From Actinomadura nitritigenes (GTDB lineage: Bacteria > Actinomycetota > Actinomycetes > Streptosporangiales > Streptosporangiaceae): 64,000 bases of DNA. Of the stretch, positions 1-8,361 are shown in pieces. The stretch's first letter is position 1. Every line of letters begins with the position of its first letter. A program made the position numbers and the translations under genes. Location of the stretch: the NCBI RefSeq assembly GCF_017573545.1, contig NZ_JAGEOK010000006.1:62001-126000 (forward strand), given 5' to 3'. The notes beneath the pieces are model-generated. The model was not told the origin of the DNA. It worked only from the letters and a program-made list of their open reading frames with translations, and did not search any database.

Positions 1-234
1 GTCCCGTCCGGCGAGCAGGTCCTCCAGCAGTTCGGCGGCGCGCGCCTTCTCGTTCTGGTCGTAGTACGACACGACGCGCCCGCCCGGCTCCACGCCGAGG
101 TCGGCGGCGAGCCGGCGCAGCCGCCGGGTGTCCTCGGCCGCGATCACCGGCGCGGCCGCCAGCGCGTCCCGCAGCCGCACCGACGCGTCCTCGGCCCGCC
201 CGATCGGCGCCGCCGCCAGCAGCAAAGTCCCCAT
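1..234 (-). CDS. rsmI: 16S rRNA 2'-O-ribose methyltransferase RsmI (partial, N-terminal part)
   Basis: The minus-strand frame from ATG at 234 to the window edge gives 78 residues that match the start of RsmI, the SAM-dependent enzyme that 2'-O-methylates C1402 of 16S rRNA. Visible are the MGTLLLAAAPIG start, the family AAEDTRR stretch (residues 32-38) and the SYYDQNEKAR segment, all in the tetrapyrrole-methylase-like N-domain. The C-terminal three quarters lie outside the window. The divergent neighbour is a protein mannosyltransferase, a linkage commonly seen in actinobacterial genomes, which supports the call. The start is secure because the family begins exactly at this methionine. Confidence 0.9.
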   Translation of the reverse strand, partial: MGTLLLAAAPIGRAEDASVRLRDALAAAPVIAAEDTRRLRRLAADLGVEPGGRVVSYYDQNEKARAAELLEDLLAGRD

Positions 235-310
235 CACGGTCTCATCCTCCCAGGGGCGCCGCGCGCCGGGACCCGACCGGGCGGCCGGGAGTCGGCTTTA
301 CGATTGCGGG

Positions 311-2026
311 ATGGCGACGACGGATCTGGCTCCGGCGAACGCGTCCCGGTGGCGGCCGCCCTCCCCGCGCGAGTGGCTCGCACCCGCGGTCCCGGGCGGC
401 GTCCCGGCGGGCTGGCTGGGCCCCCTGCTGGTGACGCTGTTCGCGGGCTTCCTGCGCTTCTACCGGCTCGGGCAGCCGAAGGCCGTGGTCTTCGACGAGA
501 CCTACTACGCCAAGGACGCGCTGGCCCTGCTGAAGTTCGGCTGGGAGCACAACACCATCGACAACGCCGACAAGCTGCTGATCGCCGACCCGCACGCGAA
601 CATCTGGGGGCAGGGGCCCTCGTTCGTCGCGCACCCGCCGTTCGGCAAGTGGATGATCGCGATGGGCGAGTGGGCGTTCGGCGCGACCCCGTTCGGCTGG
701 CGGTTCGTGCCCGCGCTGGTCGGCACCCTGTCGGTGCTGATCCTGTGCCGGGTGGCCCGCCGGATGACCGGCTCCACGCTGCTCGGCTGCGCCGCCGGGC
801 TCCTGCTGGCGCTCGACGGCCTGGAGTTCGTGACGAGCCGGGCCGCGCTGCTGGACATCTTCGTGATGTTCTGGGTCCTGGCCGGGTTCGCGTGCCTGGT
901 GAACGACCGGGACCGGTCCCGGTGGAACCTCGCCGACAAGATCGAGGCGGGCCGGACGTCGGTGTACGGGCCGTTCCTCGCGCACGGGTGGCGCTGGGGT
1001 GCGGGGATCTGCCTCGGCCTGGCGTGCGCCACCAAGTGGACGGGCGTGTTCTACGTCGCCGCGTTCGGGCTGATGGCGGTGCTCTGGGACTACGGCGCGC
1101 GGCGCGCGGCGGGCGTCCGGGACCCGATCGCCGGGACGCTGCTGCTGGACGCGGGGCCGGCGTTCGTCCAGATCGTCGTGGTGGCGCTGGTCTCCTACCT
1201 GGCGACCTGGTCCGGCTGGATCTTTAAGCCGGGCGGGTGGGGGCGCGGCCACGCGTCGAGCCACTGGTGGTGGCGGCCGTTCGAGGCGATGCCGCGCCTG
1301 TGGGACTACCACCGGCAGATGCTGGACTTCCACAACAACCTGGACGCCAAGCACCCGTACCAGTCGTGGCCGTGGGACTGGCCGGTCCTGCGCCGTCCGG
1401 TGGCGTTCTTCTACACCGAGCCGAAGACGTGCGGGGCGCCGCGGTGCTCGCGGGAGATCCTCGGGATCGGGACGCCCGCGCTGTGGTGGGGGGCGCTGGC
1501 CGCGCTGGTCGTGGTGCTGTTCATCTGGCTGATCCTGCGCGACTGGCGGGCCGGGGCGATCGTGCTGGGGTTCCTCGCGGGCTGGCTGACCTGGTTCCCG
1601 TCGGCGTTCCGCGACCGGACGATGTTCCTGTTCTACGCGACGCCGCTGATCCCGTTCATGGTGCTGGCGGTGGTGCTGGTGCTCGGCTACCTGATAGGGC
1701 CGGCGTCCGGGCTGGTGGGCGCGCACGCGGCGGCGTCCGGGCGGCCCGCGGAGGACGGCGTGCGGCCCGCGGACGAGGACGGCGCGCGGCCGGCGTACGA
1801 GGACGACGCGTTCCCCGGCGAGATGCACGGGCCGAGCGGCGCGCGGGTCGCGCTGGTCCCCGCGCCGGTGCCGCCGGGGGTGCGGCGCCTCGTCGGCGCG
1901 GCCGCCGCGGGCGCGTTCCTGCTGGTGGTGCTGGCGAACTTCGCCTACTTCTATCCGATCCTGGCGGCGGAGACGCTGACCTACGACGACTGGCACGCCC
2001 GGATCTGGTTCAAGTCCTGGATCTGA
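311..2026 (+). CDS. Polyprenol-phosphate-mannose--protein O-mannosyltransferase (GT39, Pmt)
   Basis: A 571-residue polytopic membrane protein of the PMT family. It would transfer mannose from polyprenyl-phosphate-mannose to Ser/Thr of exported proteins on the outer face of the membrane. The first loop carries the catalytic acidic pair in VVFDETYYAKD (D62, E63) and the HPPFGK motif near residue 108, both GT39 hallmarks. Roughly ten hydrophobic segments follow. An Asp/Ala/Gly-rich extramembrane insert lies around residues 475-515, before the last membrane segment. The open frame extends back to 128, but the upstream part overlaps rsmI on the other strand and is not protein-like, so ATG 311 is chosen. 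Convergent with the next gene, 25 bp apart. Confidence 0.88.
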   Translation: MATTDLAPANASRWRPPSPREWLAPAVPGGVPAGWLGPLLVTLFAGFLRFYRLGQPKAVVFDETYYAKDALALLKFGWEHNTIDNADKLLIADPHANIWGQGPSFVAHPPFGKWMIAMGEWAFGATPFGWRFVPALVGTLSVLILCRVARRMTGSTLLGCAAGLLLALDGLEFVTSRAALLDIFVMFWVLAGFACLVNDRDRSRWNLADKIEAGRTSVYGPFLAHGWRWGAGICLGLACATKWTGVFYVAAFGLMAVLWDYGARRAAGVRDPIAGTLLLDAGPAFVQIVVVALVSYLATWSGWIFKPGGWGRGHASSHWWWRPFEAMPRLWDYHRQMLDFHNNLDAKHPYQSWPWDWPVLRRPVAFFYTEPKTCGAPRCSREILGIGTPALWWGALAALVVVLFIWLILRDWRAGAIVLGFLAGWLTWFPSAFRDRTMFLFYATPLIPFMVLAVVLVLGYLIGPASGLVGAHAAASGRPAEDGVRPADEDGARPAYEDDAFPGEMHGPSGARVALVPAPVPPGVRRLVGAAAAGAFLLVVLANFAYFYPILAAETLTYDDWHARIWFKSWI

Positions 2027-2051
2027 CGCCCGGCCCGGCCGGGGACCTCCC

Positions 2052-3254
2052 TCAGGAGAGGACCTCCGCCGGGACGGGGCGGGCTGCGGCGGGGCGCAGC
2101 GTCCGGGTGCCGAGCAGGCACAGGACGAGGGCGAGGACGCCGCCCATCCCGGCGCCGGCGAAAGCGCCCGGCACCCCGGCGAGCTTCTCGCCGAACCCGG
2201 CGACCGCGGAGCCGGCGGCGCCGCCCGCGCCGACCGCCGCGACGACCCACGCGAACGCCTCCGTGACGGTGCCGCTCGGCGCGAGCCGGTCGACGAGGGT
2301 GAAGCTGCAGGCCAGCACGGGTGCGAGGAACACGCCGCTGACGAACGCCAGCACCGACATCACGGGCAGGCCGGGCGCGAGGACGAGCGGCACGTATCCG
2401 GCGGCGAGCGCGGCGAGCAGCCACGGCAGCCGCCGGTGCGGCTCGCCGGTCCACGGCCGCGCGCCGTAGGCGATGCCGCCGGCGAGGGCGCCGGCGGCCA
2501 TGCAGGCGAGGAGCAGCCCGGAGGCGACGCCGCTGTCGAGGCGCTCGGCGTAGGCGACGACGGCGACCGCGTACACGCCGAGCGCGATGCCGGCGCAGGC
2601 GAGGGAGGTCAGCAGGACGCGCAGTCCGGGCGAGCGCAGCGGCCCGGCCCAGTCGGCGGCGCGCGGCTCGCCCGTCCAGCGGCGGGACGGCCCGGACAGC
2701 GCGACGACGAGGGTCCCGGCGATGCCGACCAGGCCGGTGAGGACCAGCGCGGTCTCGGTGTCGGCCGCGGCCGCGGCGACGACGAGGAGCGGGCCGACGG
2801 AGAAGAGGATCTCCTGGGCGGCGGCGTCGAGGGCGTAGGCGGCGTCGACCTGCTCGGGGCCGTCGAGGACGTCGGGCCACAGCGCCCGGAGCCCGGCCTC
2901 CAGCGGCGGCGTCGCGAACCCGGCGAGGACGACGGCGGCGACCGCGAGGGGCAGCGGGCGGGCGCCGACGGCCGCGAGCAGCGTGAACCCGGCGGCGGAG
3001 AGGCAGGCGGCGGGCAGCAGGACGCGCGGCTGCCCGTAGCGGTCCATGGCGCGGCCGAGGACGGGCTGGCCGGCGGCCATCGCCAGGCCGAGGACGGCGG
3101 CGAGGGTGCCGGCGAGCGGGTAGCCGCCGCCGTCGGCGCGCACGTGCAGGACGACGGCGAGCGCACCCATCCCGTTCGGCAGCCGGCCGAACAGCGTCCC
3201 GCCGAGCAGCCGCGCCGCGTGCGGCCGCCTCAGGAAGACGACATAGCCCCGCAT
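2052..3254 (-). CDS. MFS transporter
   Basis: A 400-residue protein with about twelve hydrophobic segments and the layout of a major facilitator transporter. The loop between helices 2 and 3 has the motif-A-like AAGQPVLGRAMDRYGQPR. No substrate can be read from the sequence; the proton-coupled sugar or drug exporter branch of MFS is likely. The ATG at 3254 follows a G-rich SD in a leader of about 20 nt. It is divergent from a LacI-family regulator, and the intergenic space holds paired repeats, so control by that regulator is probable. Expression is probably from a minus-strand -10 (TAATAC) at about 3287-3282 that overlaps the first repeat. Confidence 0.85.
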   Translation of the reverse strand: MRGYVVFLRRPHAARLLGGTLFGRLPNGMGALAVVLHVRADGGGYPLAGTLAAVLGLAMAAGQPVLGRAMDRYGQPRVLLPAACLSAAGFTLLAAVGARPLPLAVAAVVLAGFATPPLEAGLRALWPDVLDGPEQVDAAYALDAAAQEILFSVGPLLVVAAAAADTETALVLTGLVGIAGTLVVALSGPSRRWTGEPRAADWAGPLRSPGLRVLLTSLACAGIALGVYAVAVVAYAERLDSGVASGLLLACMAAGALAGGIAYGARPWTGEPHRRLPWLLAALAAGYVPLVLAPGLPVMSVLAFVSGVFLAPVLACSFTLVDRLAPSGTVTEAFAWVVAAVGAGGAAGSAVAGFGEKLAGVPGAFAGAGMGGVLALVLCLLGTRTLRPAAARPVPAEVLS

Positions 3255-3274
3255 TCTGTGCCCCCGTCATGGCC

Positions 3275-3305
3275 GTCATACGTATTACCCCGTGGGTCAT
3301 ACGTA
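3275..3305. promoter_or_regulatory. Paired direct-repeat operator between MFS and LacI genes
   Basis: The 10-mer GTCATACGTA occurs twice, at 3275-3284 and 3296-3305. The starts are 21 bp apart, two helical turns. Each copy contains the palindromic core TACGTA. The first copy overlaps the likely MFS -10/start site and the second sits in the likely -35 region of the lacI-type gene (its -10, TAGTCT, is at 3328-3333). This placement suits a LacI-family dimer repressing both directions. Seen directly; the regulator assignment is inferred from position. Confidence 0.6.
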
Positions 3306-3368
3306 CCACTTCCCGGGTGCCCGGCTCTAGTCTGTTTTCCGTGTCCGATGTCCGCGAGGGAGGCCCAG

Positions 3369-4373
3369 GTGGCGGTGGCAGGCCGTCCCACCAGTAAGGA
3401 CGTCGCCCAGGAGGCAGGGGTCTCGCAGTCCACGGTGTCGCTGGTCCTGGGCGGCAAGTGGAGCGGCCGCGTCTCCCCCGCCACCGCGCGCAGCGTCCGG
3501 GTCGCCGCCGAGCGGCTCGGCTACCGGCCGAATCCGGCCGCGCGGAACCTGCGGCTCGGCACCACCCGGACCGTCCTGCTGATGGTGCCGACCCTCACCG
3601 CGCCCTTCTTCGGCCCCGTCTACACCGGCGCGGCGCGGGTCGCGGCCCGGCACGGGTTCGGCGTGGTGGTGTCCACCTGGCCGGACGACGCGGAGGGCCC
3701 GGCCGAGAGCCCGTTCCCCGCGCCGCACGAGGCGATCGACGGGGTGCTGGCGTCGTCGATGCCGGCGGCGGCGCTGGAGCGGTTCCACGGGACGCCCGCG
3801 GTGCTGCTCGACAGCGGCCCGGACACTGACGTCCCGACCGTCGACTTCGGCGTGGCCGCCGGGATGCGCGCGATCGCCGGGCACCTGGCGGGGCTCGGGC
3901 ACCGCCGGTTCGGGCACGTCGCGGCCGGCGTCGACCAGTGGACGTTCCGGGCCCGCGCCGAGGTGCTCGCCGCCGAGGTCGCGGCGCTGCCCGGCGGCGA
4001 GCTGGTCCGGTCGGCGTGCGCGATCGACGTCGCCTCGGCGCGGGACGCGGCGCAGCGGCTGCTCGCCCGCCCCGACCCGCCGACCGCGCTGGTCTGCGAC
4101 GACGACCTGATCGCCGCGGGCGCGTACAAGGCGGCGCGCGCGCTGGGGCTGGACGTGCCGGGCGAGGTGTCGGTCACCGGATTCGACGACGTGCTGCTGG
4201 CGACCGCGCTGGAGCCGGAGCTGACGACGGTCCGGTTGCCCGCCGAGGAGATGGGCGCGCAGGGCATGACCGCGCTGCTGGACCTGCTGGACGGCGGCCG
4301 TCCGGCGCCCCGGGTGCTGCCCGGCCGGCTCGTGGTGCGCGGCTCGTCGGCGCCCCCGCGCGCGCCCCTGTGA
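3369..4373 (+). CDS. LacI-family transcriptional regulator
   Basis: About 334 residues. The N-terminal helix-turn-helix reads TSKDVAQEAGVSQSTVSLVL, followed by the hinge helix region LGYRPNPAARNLR, then a periplasmic-binding-protein-like effector domain with VCDDDLIAAGAYKAARALG and TGFDDVLLA. It would bind the divergent promoter region and release it on binding a small sugar-like ligand. Two starts are possible: ATG 3348 without an SD, or GTG 3369 preceded by GGGAGG at 3358-3363 with 5 nt spacing. I prefer GTG 3369. The product ends with a normal LacI C-terminus about 100 bp before corA. Confidence 0.85.
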   Translation: MAVAGRPTSKDVAQEAGVSQSTVSLVLGGKWSGRVSPATARSVRVAAERLGYRPNPAARNLRLGTTRTVLLMVPTLTAPFFGPVYTGAARVAARHGFGVVVSTWPDDAEGPAESPFPAPHEAIDGVLASSMPAAALERFHGTPAVLLDSGPDTDVPTVDFGVAAGMRAIAGHLAGLGHRRFGHVAAGVDQWTFRARAEVLAAEVAALPGGELVRSACAIDVASARDAAQRLLARPDPPTALVCDDDLIAAGAYKAARALGLDVPGEVSVTGFDDVLLATALEPELTTVRLPAEEMGAQGMTALLDLLDGGRPAPRVLPGRLVVRGSSAPPRAPL

Positions 4374-4384
4374 CCACGCCTCCG

Positions 4385-4447
4385 TGATCTCGACCGCGCT
4401 CTTTGATCTCGACCGCGCTCTGTGATCTCGACCGCACTCTGTGATCC
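4385..4447 (+). repeat. 19-bp tandem repeat upstream of corA
   Basis: Three head-to-tail 19-bp units beginning TGATCTCGACCGC start at 4385, 4404 and 4423 and differ at one or two bases. A fourth partial unit starts at 4442. The array ends where a -35 would sit for the -10 TATAAG at 4462-4467, so it is better placed as a protein-binding array than as coding or random sequence. No dyad symmetry is obvious within a unit. Confidence 0.7.
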
Positions 4448-4461
4448 TCCGGCGACTCGGG

Positions 4462-4474
4462 TATAAGGGGGCCC
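4462..4474 (+). promoter_or_regulatory. Probable leaderless corA promoter (-10 TATAAG)
   Basis: TATAAG at 4462-4467 lies seven bases before the ATG at 4475, the spacing expected if transcription starts at or next to the start codon. AGGGGG between them is too close (3 nt) to be a good SD. No clear -35 is visible; that position falls in the last tandem repeat. Confidence 0.45.
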
Positions 4475-5506
4475 ATGGCGCATCCCTCCGAAGCCGGTGC
4501 CGAGCAGTTCCCGAGCGACCGGGGCGAGGTCCCCACGCCGCGCACGCGCGTGTGGCGCGGGGGCACGCTGGAGACGTACGACTTCCCGGTCGCGCAGGTC
4601 AGCGACTACCTGGAGCAGGACGACACGGTCGTGTGGGTCGACCTGTGCGCGCCGCAGAGCGCCGACCTGCGGGTGATCAGCGACGAGCTGGGCCTGGACC
4701 CGGTGGCGGTCGAGGACGCGGTGTCCCGGCACGAGCGCGCCAAGATCGACCGCTACGAGGGGTACGCGTTCCTGAACGTCTACGTGCCGCACATCCACGA
4801 CGGCGAGCTGACGCTCTACGAGGTGTCGGCGTTCCTGGCCGAGCGCGCGCTGGTCACCGTCCGGCAGGGCCCCGGGTTCGACATCGACGCGCTGGTCAAG
4901 CGGTGGGACCAGAGCCCGGGCGTGGACATCGCCTCGGCCCGCGCGGGCTACCTGCTCTACGGGCTGCTCGACATGGTCGTGGACCTGCAACTGGAGGCGG
5001 TGCAGGCGCTCGACGACGAGGCCGACGAGGTCGAGTCGATGATCTTCGACGAGGCGTTCGCGGTGCGGGAGATCCAGCGGCGCAGCTTCCGGCTCCGCAA
5101 GAACCTGGTGGCGCTGCGCCGGGTCGCGCTGCCGATGCGCGAGGTGGTGAACACGCTGCTCCGCCGCGACCTGCGGATGGTCGCCCCGGCGCTCGCGCCC
5201 TACCTGCAGGACGTCTACGACCACACGCTCCGCGTCGGCGAGTGGACCGACAGCCTGCGCGATCTCGTCGCGAACCTGCTGGACACCCGGATCGCGCTGC
5301 AGGGCAACCGGATGAACGAGGTGATGAAGAAGGTCACCAGCTGGGCGGCGATCATCGCGGTGCCGACGGCGGTCACCGGCTTCTACGGGCAGAACGTGCC
5401 GTACCCGGGATTCTCCTCGCATTCGGGATTCATCGTCAGCACGGTCGTCATCGTGGCGGGCAGCGTCGCGCTCTACGCCGTCTTCAAATTCCGCGACTGG
5501 CTCTGA
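4475..5506 (+). CDS. corA: CorA-family divalent cation (Mg2+/Co2+) transporter with variant GQN motif
   Basis: 343 residues, the usual CorA length: a long acidic and helical cytoplasmic N-terminal domain, then two C-terminal membrane helices. The loop between the helices reads GFYGQNVPYPGF, where canonical CorA has YGMN and ZntB has GIN. The first helix is the AAIIAVPTAVTGFYG segment and the second is the IVSTVVIVAGSVALYAVFK segment. The stalk helix carries family features such as RRSFRLRKNLVALRRV. It probably forms a pentameric channel for Mg2+ or a related cation. The M-to-Q change in the selectivity motif makes ion preference uncertain. It appears monocistronic. Confidence 0.83.
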   Translation: MAHPSEAGAEQFPSDRGEVPTPRTRVWRGGTLETYDFPVAQVSDYLEQDDTVVWVDLCAPQSADLRVISDELGLDPVAVEDAVSRHERAKIDRYEGYAFLNVYVPHIHDGELTLYEVSAFLAERALVTVRQGPGFDIDALVKRWDQSPGVDIASARAGYLLYGLLDMVVDLQLEAVQALDDEADEVESMIFDEAFAVREIQRRSFRLRKNLVALRRVALPMREVVNTLLRRDLRMVAPALAPYLQDVYDHTLRVGEWTDSLRDLVANLLDTRIALQGNRMNEVMKKVTSWAAIIAVPTAVTGFYGQNVPYPGFSSHSGFIVSTVVIVAGSVALYAVFKFRDWL

Positions 5507-5542
5507 GCGGCCGGACCGGCGCCGAGCAGTGCGAATATCGGA

Positions 5543-5571
5543 ATTGATATCGGTAGGCCACTGATATCAAT
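5543..5571. promoter_or_regulatory. LysR-type operator upstream of the beta-lactamase
   Basis: An inverted repeat, ATTGATATC (5543-5551) and GATATCAAT (5563-5571), has an 11-bp centre. The same ATTGATAT-N12-GATAT arrangement occurs in front of the LysR gene at 8362-8386. It lies directly upstream of a plausible promoter: -35 TTGGAC 5573-5578 and -10 TGGTCT about 5595-5600, 16 bp apart. That is the usual place for a LysR-family activator. Confidence 0.65.
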
Positions 5572-5609
5572 ATTGGACACGGCCGCTCGGGCTCTGGTCT
5601 GCTCTCTCC

Positions 5610-6578
5610 ATGAGCGAATACCGACACCGCCTCCGCACGACCGCGGCGATCGCCGCGTCCGCCACGGCCCTCACCGGCCTGGCGGCGTGCGGTTCCAACG
5701 AATCCCCTGGCGAACGGGCCGCGCCGCAGAGCGCGGTCGCGCCGCTCTCCGCCCCGCCCGCCGCCCGGCCCGCCCCGTCCCAGGCGGCCGTCACCAAGAG
5801 GCTGAACGCCCTGGAGAAATCGCGCGGCGACCGTATCGGCGCCTACGCGGTGGACACCGGAACGGGCCGTTTCGCCTCGTACCGGGCGGACGAGCGATTC
5901 GCTTTCGCGTCCACTTTCAAGGTGATGGCGTGCGGCGCCGTCCTGCGAAAGGCGCGGCAGACCGACCCGGGCCTGATGAACCGCGTCATCCATTACACGA
6001 AGAAGGACCTGGTGGCCAATTCGCCGGTCACCGAGGAACACGTCGAGGACGGAATGACCGTGTCCGCCCTGTGCAAGGCGGCCATCACCCGGAGCGACAA
6101 CACCGCCGGGAACCTGGTGCTCAGGCAGATCGGCGGCCCGGCGGGCGACACCGCCTTCCTCCGCTCCCTCGGCGACCGGGTCAGCCGCCACGACCGCTGG
6201 GAGACCGACCTCAACCTGTGGAAGCCGGGCGAGCTGCGCGACACCACCACGCCCCGCGCCTGGGCCGCCGACCTGCGCGCCCTCACCGCCGGCGGGGCCC
6301 TCGTCCGCGCGGACCGCGACCGCCTGACGGGCTGGATGAAGCAGACGGTCACCGGCGACAACCGCATCCGCGCCGGCCTGCCGAAGAGCTGGACGGTCGG
6401 CGACAAGACCGGCACCGGCGGCACCTACGGCACCGCCAACGACATGGCGATCGCCTGGCCGCCGTCCGGCGCGCCGGTGATCATCGTGATCACCACGAAC
6501 CGCCTCACCGCGGACGCCGCGGCGGACGAACCCGCCATCGCCAGGACCGCGAGCATCCTCGCCGCCGCCGTCCACTGA
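5610..6578 (+). CDS. Class A beta-lactamase, lipoprotein type
   Basis: 322 residues. A signal peptide ends in lipobox LTGLAAC, with C27 the likely lipidated residue, then a Pro/Ala-rich linker of about 30 residues, then a complete class A serine beta-lactamase domain. Catalytic motifs are all present: STFK (S101, K104), SDN (162-164), the omega-loop RWETDLN with E198 as general base, and KTG (266-268). It should hydrolyse beta-lactams at the outer face of the membrane. The spectrum cannot be read. The promoter region has a LysR-type operator shared with the regulator gene at 8410, so it is probably inducible. The gene ends in a strong terminator facing the penicillin-binding protein gene. Confidence 0.92.
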   Translation: MSEYRHRLRTTAAIAASATALTGLAACGSNESPGERAAPQSAVAPLSAPPAARPAPSQAAVTKRLNALEKSRGDRIGAYAVDTGTGRFASYRADERFAFASTFKVMACGAVLRKARQTDPGLMNRVIHYTKKDLVANSPVTEEHVEDGMTVSALCKAAITRSDNTAGNLVLRQIGGPAGDTAFLRSLGDRVSRHDRWETDLNLWKPGELRDTTTPRAWAADLRALTAGGALVRADRDRLTGWMKQTVTGDNRIRAGLPKSWTVGDKTGTGGTYGTANDMAIAWPPSGAPVIIVITTNRLTADAAADEPAIARTASILAAAVH

Positions 6579-6586
6579 CCGTCGAG

Positions 6587-6636
6587 GTGCGGCGGGTCGC
6601 CGTCATGAGCGGCGCCACGACGGCGACCCGCCGCAC
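6587..6636. terminator. Bidirectional terminator between beta-lactamase and PBP genes
   Basis: An 18-bp perfect inverted repeat pairs 6587-6604 with 6619-6636 around a 14-base loop. It lies between the stops of two convergent genes, so it can serve both strands. Confidence 0.75.
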
Positions 6637-6651
6637 CCGCACGGGGCTCGG

Positions 6652-8301
6652 TCAGAGGGAGTTGAGGAAGCCGGCGGCGATCGGGGCGGCGGCCTCGGCT
6701 CCGGTGCCGCCGCCCTCGACGATCACCGCGAACGACAGGTCGCCGCGGTAGCCGATGAACCAGGCGTGGGTCGGCGGGTTCGCGCCCGACCCGTACTCGG
6801 CCGTCCCGGTCTTACCGGCCGTGCCGGACGGGAAGTTCACGCCGGACGCGGTGCCCTCGCTGACGACCGCCGGCATCAGCGAGTGCAGCGCCGACTTCAC
6901 CGCGGGCTCCAGCCGGTGCGGCGGCTCGGCCTTGCGGCCGGCCGCGTCCACCGCCTTCGAGACCAGCGACGCGGCCACGAGCCGGGGCGAGCGCCACACG
7001 CCGCTCGCCGCCGCGCCGGCGACCGCGGCCATGTTCAGCGGGCTGGTCAGCACCTCGCCCTGCCCGAACGAGGCCGCCGCGAACGCGGTGTCGTCCTTGT
7101 TGTCCGGGAACGAGGCGCGGACGGCGGGCAGCCCGGCGACGACCGGGGCGTTGAACCCGAACTGCGCCGCGACCTGCGCGACCCGCTTCTCCCCCAGCTT
7201 GTCCACGGCGAGCCGCGCGAAGGTGGTGTTGCAGGAGTGCGCGAACGCCTCGCGGAGCGCGACCGTCCCGAAGTCCTCGTGCTGGTAGTTGTGGAACGAG
7301 CGGCCGCCGACCGTCGTGGTGGCGGGGCAGGGCACCTTGGTGGACGGCGACATGCCGCCCGCGACGAGCGCGGCGGCGGTGACCACCTTGAAGGTGGAGC
7401 CGGGCGGGTAGCGGCCCATCAGCGCCCGGTTGTAGCCGCCGGGCTTGTTCGCGACGGCGAGGATCTCGCCGGTGGACGGCCGGAGCGCGACCAGCGACGC
7501 GGGCTTGGCGGCGGAGCCGAGCGCCTTGCCGGCCGCGGCCTGCACCTTCGGGTCGATCGTGGTCCGCAGCGGCGTGCCGTCCGCGCCGCCGAACCGCTTC
7601 AGCGTCTTCACCGGCTTGCCGGCGGCGTCGACGATCTGGACGGCGAGGGCGGGCGTGCCCGCGAGCCGCTTCTCGTACTGCTTCTGCAGGCCGTCGGCGC
7701 CGGCGGGGTCGCCCTTGCGGTACGGGGCGCCGAGCTTGCCCGCGGTCTCGGCGGACGCGGGGCCGACCGGCCCGGCGAGCTGCTGGACGGACCCGGACGG
7801 CGACCGGGAGAGGCTGCTGCCGTCGGCCGCCGTGATGTCGGCGCGGGCGGGCCACGCGCGGGCGGCGCTCAGCCGCTGCCCCTCCTTCAGCCCCGGGTAC
7901 ATGACGTCGGGCGACCAGGCGACCCGCCACTTGCCGTCGCGTTTGGTGAGCGGGAGCGCGCCCTCGTGGCTCCAGGTGCGGGCGCCCGCGAGGGTCAGCA
8001 CGGCGGTGTAGGAGCCGCCGGCGGTGTCGCCCTTCGGCTTCCCGACGGAGGCGACGGTGTAGCGCTGCGCGGTGACGCCGAGGGCGTCGTGCATGGCGGT
8101 GAACCGGGCGGTGAAGTCGGCGGGCGGGTCGGCGGTGAGCGCGAGCATCGCGGCGTAGTCGCCGCGGCTCCACGCCGCCGCGTAGCGCTTCGCGGCGTCC
8201 CCCGGGGACTCCCCGTCCCGCAGGAACCACACCGCTCCCGCCCCCACGAGCACGGCCGCGGTCACCACGGCGGCGACGGCGACCACGCGGGATCGGCGCA
8301 T
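6652..8301 (-). CDS. Class B penicillin-binding protein with MecA-like N-terminal domain
   Basis: 549 residues. One N-terminal membrane anchor (about 6-26), an NTF2-like MecA_N domain (about 35-140), a dimerisation/linker region and a transpeptidase domain with STFK (S302, K305), SCN (356-358) and KTG (497-499). It should crosslink peptidoglycan as a DD-transpeptidase. The MecA_N domain places it with low-affinity or specialised class B enzymes such as PBP2a, so a beta-lactam-insensitive bypass role is plausible but not proven. ATG 8301 follows AAAGGA at good SD spacing; the longer open frame upstream runs through the LysR gene and is rejected. It shares its upstream region with the divergent LysR gene. 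Confidence 0.9.
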   Translation of the reverse strand: MRRSRVVAVAAVVTAAVLVGAGAVWFLRDGESPGDAAKRYAAAWSRGDYAAMLALTADPPADFTARFTAMHDALGVTAQRYTVASVGKPKGDTAGGSYTAVLTLAGARTWSHEGALPLTKRDGKWRVAWSPDVMYPGLKEGQRLSAARAWPARADITAADGSSLSRSPSGSVQQLAGPVGPASAETAGKLGAPYRKGDPAGADGLQKQYEKRLAGTPALAVQIVDAAGKPVKTLKRFGGADGTPLRTTIDPKVQAAAGKALGSAAKPASLVALRPSTGEILAVANKPGGYNRALMGRYPPGSTFKVVTAAALVAGGMSPSTKVPCPATTTVGGRSFHNYQHEDFGTVALREAFAHSCNTTFARLAVDKLGEKRVAQVAAQFGFNAPVVAGLPAVRASFPDNKDDTAFAAASFGQGEVLTSPLNMAAVAGAAASGVWRSPRLVAASLVSKAVDAAGRKAEPPHRLEPAVKSALHSLMPAVVSEGTASGVNFPSGTAGKTGTAEYGSGANPPTHAWFIGYRGDLSFAVIVEGGGTGAEAAAPIAAGFLNSL

Positions 8302-8361
8302 GTCAGGTCCTTTCGGTCGTTGGACGCCCAAGAAGACCAGGTCATCGCCCAGATGTCCAAG

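Noticed and set aside
242..1996. Long antisense open frames over the mannosyltransferase and over many other genes (for example 1981-3309, 11049-13703, 31358-34021, 49577-52267)
   Set aside because: They are shadows caused by high GC at third codon positions. Their products are Arg/Pro/Gly/Ala-rich with no domain, while the opposite strand encodes clear families.
2436..3347. Upstream extension of the LacI frame
   Set aside because: It runs through the MFS gene on the other strand and is Gly/Arg/Asp-rich without domain features; good starts exist at 3348 and 3369.
4375..4450. Tandem repeats near corA as a replication origin or CRISPR
   Set aside because: Units are adjacent with no spacers, only three and a half copies, and no replication gene is near.
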